In this document: piece by piece, positions 58,741-64,000 of the stretch
Layout: each line of letters begins with the position of its first letter
Position numbering within the stretch: the stretch's first letter is position 1
Assembly (NCBI RefSeq): GCF_004923255.1
Contig: NZ_QYRT01000002.1
Span: forward strand, 1-64,000
From: Subtercola vilae
Lineage (GTDB): Bacteria > Actinomycetota > Actinomycetes > Actinomycetales > Microbacteriaceae
Length of the DNA: 64,000 bases
Direction of reading: 5' to 3'
Program-made: the position numbers and the translations under genes
Notes under the pieces: model-generated
Seen by the model: the letters and a program-made list of their open reading frames with translations, nothing else
Told to the model about the DNA's origin: nothing
Databases searched by the model: none

Positions 58741-59765
58741 GTGCGCACGGCATCCACCACGGTGTGCGCTGCGGGAATGTTCGTGTCGCTGATGCGCTTA
58801 CGAAAGACCCAATATGTCCAGCCCTGGTAGACGAGCACCAGAGGCAGCCCGATTGCGGTGACCACCGTCATCACCGACAGCGTGTAGCTTCCGCTGGCCG
58901 CGTTGCTCGTCGTCAGTGAGAATGCGGAGTCGATGGTCGACGGCAGGAGAACGGGAAAGACGTTCGCGAAGATCGATGCCGCGCCGAGCACCAGAAAGAT
59001 CGACAGGCCGAGGAACGCCTTGCCTTCGCTTCCGCGGCGAGCACTGATCCACGCCCAGCTCACGGCAACGACGGCACCCGCGATGAGAAGCAGACAAGAG
59101 AGCCTTCCGCTGGTGAACTGCACCGCGAGAACCCATCCGACAATGGGGAGCAACGCGATCGGAGCCCACCGCGTGACGAAACGGTTGGCCTTCTGCCTGA
59201 CCGTGCCATCGGTTTTCAGAGCCAGGAACACGGCACCGTGCACGAGACAGAACCCCACCACGGCGAAGCCACCGAGTACCGCGTAGCCAGTGAACCAGGC
59301 GAATGCGCCGCCGACGCGGTCACCGTTCGCATTGATGGGCAGACCCGTTGTGGTGAGGGCGAGGGCGGCACCGATGCCGAACGCCACGATGAGCGATCCG
59401 ACGCCGATCGAGCGATCCCAGGCCCCTGTCCACCGAACGCTGGTGCCTTTGCCGCGGTATTCGATGGCGACCGCGCGAAAGATCAACCCGACGAGCACGA
59501 TGGTCAACGGAAGGTACAGCGAGGAAAACAGTGAGGCGTACCAGAGCGGGAACGCGGCGAACGTCGCAGCGCCAGCCGTGATCAACCAGACCTCGTTGCC
59601 GTCCCATACGGGGCCGATTGAGTTCAGCATGACGCGGCGCTCGGTGTCGGTTCGAGCGGTGAACAGCATGTGCATGCCGACTCCGAGGTCGAATCCTTCG
59701 AGCAGCAGGTAGCCGATCCAGAGCGCGGCGATCGCGATGAACCAGATGGTGGGTAGGGCATCCAT
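58737..59765 (-). CDS. cydB: Cytochrome bd ubiquinol/menaquinol oxidase subunit II (CydB)
   Basis: A 342-residue membrane protein with eight to nine helices. The opening LPTIWFIAIAALWIGYLLLEGFDLGVGM, and EVWLITAGAATFAAFPLWYA, are standard for CydB. With CydA it forms a high-affinity quinol oxidase that reduces O2 without pumping protons. I chose the ATG at 59765; the frame extends upstream without homology. It overlaps cydDC by 4 nt, and cydA ends 22 nt before it. Confidence 0.95.
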   Translation of the reverse strand: MDALPTIWFIAIAALWIGYLLLEGFDLGVGMHMLFTARTDTERRVMLNSIGPVWDGNEVWLITAGAATFAAFPLWYASLFSSLYLPLTIVLVGLIFRAVAIEYRGKGTSVRWTGAWDRSIGVGSLIVAFGIGAALALTTTGLPINANGDRVGGAFAWFTGYAVLGGFAVVGFCLVHGAVFLALKTDGTVRQKANRFVTRWAPIALLPIVGWVLAVQFTSGRLSCLLLIAGAVVAVSWAWISARRGSEGKAFLGLSIFLVLGAASIFANVFPVLLPSTIDSAFSLTTSNAASGSYTLSVMTVVTAIGLPLVLVYQGWTYWVFRKRISDTNIPAAHTVVDAVRT

Positions 59766-59787
59766 AGCGGTGTCTCGTCTTTTCTGT

Positions 59788-61383
59788 CTAGTAGGCGAAT
59801 GCGAGTACGTCGCCGGAGCGGTCACCGTCGGCGTCATGGCCTGGGCCCGCACCCGGGTCGCCGTCGTGATCGTGTTCGAAGAGCTCGGGGGCAGCTGCGG
59901 CGACACCAGCGCGGGCATATTTGAAGAGCAGACGCACTTCGACCACGAGCAGTGCGGCGTACACCACGGTCAGAGTGATCACAGAGAACAGCAGCTCCCC
60001 CAGTGAGACTCCGGGAGAGACGGCCGCCTGGGTGAACATGAAGACACCGTCGATGCCGGTGGGGTTTGGTGCGACGACGAACGGCTGCCGGCCCATTTCT
60101 GTGAAGACCCAGCCGGCGGCGTTCGCGGCGAACGGCGCGAGGATACCGAACACAGCGAGCCGCATCAGCCACTTCGATTCGGGCACGGTGCCCTTTCGGG
60201 TCAGCCACAGCGCGACCAGAGCTGCGAATGCGGCAAGGATTCCGAAGCCGATCATCAGCCTGAATCCCCAGTACGTCACTTGCATGACGGGTACGTACTG
60301 AATGCTCTGCCCCGCCTGTGCGCCATAGACAGGACTGTCGGGAATGGTTGTGCCGTATTTCGCCTGATACTCGGGCAGCAGATCATTGACGCCCTTCACC
60401 TGGGTGTCGAACGTTCCCGTGGCCAGAAATGAGAGCAGCCCGGGAATCTCGATCACACCGACCACGTTGTCGCAGTTCTGAGTCGCCCCAACGTCTCCGA
60501 TCGTCAAGACGCTGAAGCTGGTTCCGGTTTGACACGCTGCTTCGGCCGCCGCCATCTTCATCGGCTGCTGCTCGAACATGAGTTTCGCCTGCATGTCACC
60601 CGTGACAGCAACGGCCGCGAACCCGACGATGGCCACGACCGCTCCGATTCGCAACGACGTGATCCAGACCCTGTGGTCGGCCTTGTCTCGTCCGACGATC
60701 TCGCGCGCCTCACCGACGATGACGCGTTTGTCGGCGTCGACAGTGTCGATACCGTCTCTGCGTCTCTGCCAGAGGTGGTACCAGGCGATGCCGAGGAGAA
60801 AGCCGCCGGCGACGGCGAGTGAGCCGAAGATCGTGTGCGAATATGCCAGCAGGGCCGTGTTGTTGGTGAGCACAGCCCAGATATCGTTCATGACCGGGCG
60901 GCCGTTCTGCAGCGCTACGCCGACAGGATGCTGCATCCACGAGTTGGCGACGATGATGAAGAACGCTGAGACCCAGGAGCCGGCTACCGCGATCCAGAGG
61001 CAGGCGAGATGGATGCGCTTGGGCAGCCGGTTCCAGCCGAAGATCCACAGGCCGAGGAAGGTCGACTCGAAGAAGAACGCCAGAAGTCCCTCCATGGCGA
61101 GCGGCGCGCCGAACACGTCGCCGACGAATCGGGAGTATTCGCTCCACGCCATGCCGAACTGAAACTCCTGAACGAGCCCCGTAGCGACGCCGAGAATGAA
61201 GTTGATCAGGTAGAGCTTGCCCCAGAACTTCACCATGCGGAGGTACCGCTCGTTGCCGGTGCGCACCCACATGGTCTGCATGATGACGAGCGTCGGGCCG
61301 AGGCCCAGCGTCAGTGGCACGAGCAAGAAGTGGTAGACGGTTGTGATGCCGAATTGCCAGCGAGCGATGTCAAGGGCGTCCAT
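59788..61383 (-). CDS. cydA: Cytochrome bd ubiquinol/menaquinol oxidase subunit I (CydA)
   Basis: A 531-residue subunit carrying haems b558, b595 and d. Its haem ligand His is in the opening WQFGITTVYHFLLVPLTLGLG, and FFFESTFLGLWIFGWNR and NSWMQHPVG follow. The conserved GRQPW near the C-terminus reads GRQPF here. The Q-loop looks short, as in actinobacteria. The C-terminus is extended by an acidic, His/Asp/Gly-rich tail (FEHDHDGDPGAGPGHDADGD). The ATG at 61383 is 5 nt after the stop of the mgtA-type gene, so they may share a message. Confidence 0.95.
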   Translation of the reverse strand: MDALDIARWQFGITTVYHFLLVPLTLGLGPTLVIMQTMWVRTGNERYLRMVKFWGKLYLINFILGVATGLVQEFQFGMAWSEYSRFVGDVFGAPLAMEGLLAFFFESTFLGLWIFGWNRLPKRIHLACLWIAVAGSWVSAFFIIVANSWMQHPVGVALQNGRPVMNDIWAVLTNNTALLAYSHTIFGSLAVAGGFLLGIAWYHLWQRRRDGIDTVDADKRVIVGEAREIVGRDKADHRVWITSLRIGAVVAIVGFAAVAVTGDMQAKLMFEQQPMKMAAAEAACQTGTSFSVLTIGDVGATQNCDNVVGVIEIPGLLSFLATGTFDTQVKGVNDLLPEYQAKYGTTIPDSPVYGAQAGQSIQYVPVMQVTYWGFRLMIGFGILAAFAALVALWLTRKGTVPESKWLMRLAVFGILAPFAANAAGWVFTEMGRQPFVVAPNPTGIDGVFMFTQAAVSPGVSLGELLFSVITLTVVYAALLVVEVRLLFKYARAGVAAAAPELFEHDHDGDPGAGPGHDADGDRSGDVLAFAY

Positions 61384-61387
61384 GAGG

Positions 61388-64000
61388 TCAGACTCTCTCT
61401 GTCGAGGTGCGCTGCGGTGTGCCCGCCTGCGAACTGGTGTTGGTACCGTGCCCCCACTGTCTCGCAGCAGTGCTGGCGCCACTAGGGCCGAAGGTCCCAG
61501 CAGTGCTCTTCGGGGTGAAACGAGCAGACCTGCGATCGATGCGGTGCCGGTAGCCGCGAACACGCCGGTTCGGGGCAGCGGTGAGCGCCTGGGCTGGGCG
61601 GGAGAAGAACCAGTGCTTCGCGCCCTCGACCAGCACCAGATAGGCCAGCACCATCCCCACCAGGGCGAGAAAGAATGGAACGGGCAGTGGCAGAAAGCCG
61701 AGCAGACCCGATACGGGCGAATACGGAAGCCAGACGCCGACGACCACCACGCCGAGCGACGCGAGGGTCAGGGCGACGGATGGCCGGCTTCGGAAGAAGG
61801 GCACTCGTCGGGTTCTGATCGCGAAGATGATCAGGGTCTGTGTGGCGATCGACTCGATGAACCAGCCGGCCTGGAATTCGCTCTGCTGAGCGTGGAAGAC
61901 GAAGATCATCAGCGCGAACGTCGCGAAGTCGAACAAGGAACTGATGGGCCCGAACAGCAACATGAAGCGTCTGATGTAGCCGATGTTCCAGTGAGCGGGA
62001 GCCTGTAGTTGTTCTGCATCCACCGTGTCGGTGGGGATAGCGAGCTGGCCCGAATCGTAGAGCAGATTGTTCAGCAGGATCTGCCCCGGAAGCATGGGCA
62101 GAAACGGGAGTACGACTGAGGCGACTGAGGCGCTGAACATGTTGCCGAAATTGCTCGAGCTGCCCATCAGCACATATTTGATGGTGTTGGCAAAGATTCG
62201 GCGCCCCTCGATGACACCATCGGCGAGAACGCCGAGGTCTTTGTCGAGAAGGAGCACGTCGGCGGCGTCTTTGGCGACGTCTGCCGCGGTCTCAACCGAG
62301 ATACCGATGTCGGCCTGGTGCAGGGCCAGCGCGTCGTTCACTCCGTCTCCGAGAAACGCGACTGCCCGCCCAGTGTGCCGCAACGCTGTGATCACACGGG
62401 CTTTCTGTTCTGGTGACACCCGCGCGAATATTGTCGCAGCCGCCGCCGCGATCTTCAGGTCGGCGTCGGTCATCGCGTCGATATCGCTGCCCGTGAGAGT
62501 GCCCCCTGAGCTGAGTCCGATGTCTTCGAGCACCTTCTCTGCTACGAGAGCGTTGTCTCCGGTAGCAATTTTCACGCTCACGCCCAGCTGTCGAAGCCTC
62601 TCGAGCGAGTCGCGAGCATCAGGTTTGGGCTTGTCGAGAAAGACCAGAAACCCGGCCAGGGTAAGGCCGATCTCATCGGTGGCGCTCAGGTGCCGCACCT
62701 CCCCCGCAGCTTTCACCGCAACCGCAACAACACGCGCGCCAGCTGAGTATTGGCTGCTCAGCAGCGCTTGAGCCGATGCGGGAACATCAGTGCAGATTCG
62801 AAGAACGTCTTCGGGTGATCCCTTCGTGACGATGAGCCGCTGCCAGGGTTCCGGGCACTCGACGAGGGCGGTGGTCATGCGTCGTTCGTGGTCGAAGGGC
62901 AGCGAGTCGATTCGACGGTAGGTCTCGGGATGCACTGCCGCAGACAGTGGTGAATTCCACAGCGCCGCATCCAACGGATTCAAACCGATCGTAGAGACGG
63001 GCAGGGCGGTGAAATCGGTCTCGGTAGCCAGGAGACCGAGCTCGAGCACTCGCTCGATGGAGATCGCCTTCTCGTTCACAGCTAGCGCGGCGGTGAAACT
63101 GATCCGCCCTTCGGTGAGCGTGCCTGTCTTGTCGGTGACGAGCATGTCCATGTCGCCGAGGTCTTCGATGCACACCAGACGCTTCACCAGCACCTTGCGT
63201 TTAGCCAGAGCCCGAGAACCTGTTGCCAGGCTGGCGCTGACCACGGCGGGCAGCAGTTGAGGGGTGATGCCCACCGCTATGGCCAGCGAGAACAGCAGGG
63301 AGTCGATCACAGAGCGGTGAAGAAGCAAGTTCGCTGCGAAGATGAGGGTCGTCAAGATGACCGCCACCTCGAGCAGAAGCACCGAGAATGTGCCGAGCCC
63401 GCGCTGAAACTCGGTCTGGGGCTGCTGGGTGCCGAGCCCCACCACGATCTGTCCGAACTCGGTCGCCGGCCCGGTGGTGATGACGATACCCGTCGCGGTT
63501 CCTGACTGGATGATCGTGCCCATCAGCACGCACGAACTGAGTTCGCCCACCCCGACACCCGGCGGGCATGGAGCCGGGGCCTTTTCGACCGGCAGCGACT
63601 CACCGGTCAGAATGCCCTCGTCGCACGACAGATTGCGCGAATCGAGGAGTCGGATGTCGGCGGGCACCACGGCGCCGATCGACAGTTCTACGACGTCTCC
63701 GGGCACCAGCCGGGTGACGTCGATCTCGACTGCGTGCCCGTCGCGGAGGGTGACCGCCGTGTGCCGCACCTGATCGTGCAGGGCATCCGCAGCACGTTCT
63801 GCACGAAACTCGTTCACGAACCCCAAACCGATGCTGGCCACCAGAATGACACCGATGATGAGGGAATTCGTACCCTCGCCAACAAAAACGGATACCCCCG
63901 CTGCGACGAAGAGCAGCAAGAGGATAGGGCTCTTCAGTTGGCGCCCGAGCACCCTCCATGGGTGAGCGCGGTGACTTCGCAAAGCATTTGGTCCGTCCGA
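61388..64000 (-). CDS. mgtA: Magnesium-transporting P-type ATPase (MgtA/MgtB type), N-terminus off the right edge
   Basis: 870 codons of a type III P-ATPase are visible; the frame is still open at 64000, so the first part is outside the window. Features: PGDVVELSIGAVVPADIRLLD, TGES in the actuator domain, VGITPQLLPAVVSASL, MLVTDKTGTLTEG with the phosphorylated Asp, LGDGVNDALALHQADIG and the C-terminal GQLAIPTDTVDAEQLQAP characteristic of MgtA. It imports Mg(II). The C-terminus is extended by about 60 Arg/Ser/Thr-rich residues. Its stop is 5 nt before cydA. Confidence 0.93.
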   Translation of the reverse strand, partial: SDGPNALRSHRAHPWRVLGRQLKSPILLLLFVAAGVSVFVGEGTNSLIIGVILVASIGLGFVNEFRAERAADALHDQVRHTAVTLRDGHAVEIDVTRLVPGDVVELSIGAVVPADIRLLDSRNLSCDEGILTGESLPVEKAPAPCPPGVGVGELSSCVLMGTIIQSGTATGIVITTGPATEFGQIVVGLGTQQPQTEFQRGLGTFSVLLLEVAVILTTLIFAANLLLHRSVIDSLLFSLAIAVGITPQLLPAVVSASLATGSRALAKRKVLVKRLVCIEDLGDMDMLVTDKTGTLTEGRISFTAALAVNEKAISIERVLELGLLATETDFTALPVSTIGLNPLDAALWNSPLSAAVHPETYRRIDSLPFDHERRMTTALVECPEPWQRLIVTKGSPEDVLRICTDVPASAQALLSSQYSAGARVVAVAVKAAGEVRHLSATDEIGLTLAGFLVFLDKPKPDARDSLERLRQLGVSVKIATGDNALVAEKVLEDIGLSSGGTLTGSDIDAMTDADLKIAAAAATIFARVSPEQKARVITALRHTGRAVAFLGDGVNDALALHQADIGISVETAADVAKDAADVLLLDKDLGVLADGVIEGRRIFANTIKYVLMGSSSNFGNMFSASVASVVLPFLPMLPGQILLNNLLYDSGQLAIPTDTVDAEQLQAPAHWNIGYIRRFMLLFGPISSLFDFATFALMIFVFHAQQSEFQAGWFIESIATQTLIIFAIRTRRVPFFRSRPSVALTLASLGVVVVGVWLPYSPVSGLLGFLPLPVPFFLALVGMVLAYLVLVEGAKHWFFSRPAQALTAAPNRRVRGYRHRIDRRSARFTPKSTAGTFGPSGASTAARQWGHGTNTSSQAGTPQRTSTERV

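Noticed and set aside
1-64000. Insertion sequences, prophage or integrated element
   Set aside because: I found no transposase, integrase, phage structural gene, terminal repeats or tRNA-associated duplication.

Overview
The window is 64 kb of dense, high-GC DNA with GTG/ATG starts, 4-nt ATGA/GTGA gene overlaps and many Ser/Ala/Gly/Thr-rich reading frames. Gene content (DhaK/DhaL/DhaM kinase, fused CydDC, GlgX, Wzc-like tyrosine kinase, an HspR-type HAIR box, ManD/UxaC glucuronate genes, CtaG/CcdA) points to a Gram-positive actinobacterium, most likely in or near Microbacteriaceae. A DUF3494-type ice-binding protein at 14305-15444 suggests a cold habitat. I see no phage, transposase, integron, CRISPR array, tRNA or rRNA. 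This looks like ordinary chromosome with accessory metabolic islands.

Layout. 1-2752: glycerol facilitator (cut by the left edge), divergent from dhaKLM. 2764-7089: Dps, SDR, SMP-30-type lactonase and a GH15 glucoamylase/trehalase-like enzyme. 7162-10525: a translationally coupled trio (GT2, PIG-L deacetylase fused to a methyltransferase, acyl-CoA-dehydrogenase-like protein) of unknown product. 10672-17508: GlgX, a polysaccharide tyrosine autokinase, the ice-binding protein, cardiolipin synthase and a YchJ-like protein. 17557-24507: ABM monooxygenase, NYN/OST-HTH protein, PAP2 phosphatase with a possible small membrane ORF, PHP protein, OsmC/OhrR peroxide pair and a degenerate nucleotidyltransferase-like protein. 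24542-29921: glucuronate catabolism (uxaC, uxuB-like, manD) with a LacI regulator. 29923-33243: Fic protein, then an ArsR-CDF-VIT metal-efflux group. 33302-38213: two-component system followed by a flavin electron-transfer operon (flavocytochrome, FMN-binding protein, ApbE). 38354-45781: secreted protein, TetR/MFS pair, SGNH hydrolase, membrane-anchored ECF sigma factor, ClC channel and MarR. 45819-48899: CtaG-CcdA-SCO/TlpA assembly operon. 48964-55351: broken LysE gene, Hsp20 with HAIR box, SDRs, DHFR-like protein, NarL-type regulator, small stress proteins and TetR. 55348-64000: cydDC, cydB and cydA directly downstream of an mgtA-type P-ATPase cut by the right edge; all four are on the minus strand.

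How the genes work together. DHA entering with glycerol is phosphorylated by DhaKLM. Glucuronate is isomerised, reduced and dehydrated to KDG, but the KDG kinase and aldolase lie elsewhere. Redox and envelope themes recur: peroxide defence (Dps, OsmC/OhrR), flavinylated extracytoplasmic electron transfer, copper/thiol delivery to a haem-copper oxidase, and a complete cytochrome bd operon. The points most worth following are the GT2/PIG-L-MT/ACAD operon, two genes that seem to start at AUU, the nucleotidyltransferase-like protein lacking two catalytic acids, the SCO-TlpA fusion, the sigma factor with a transmembrane tail, and a set of clear operator palindromes next to their likely regulators.
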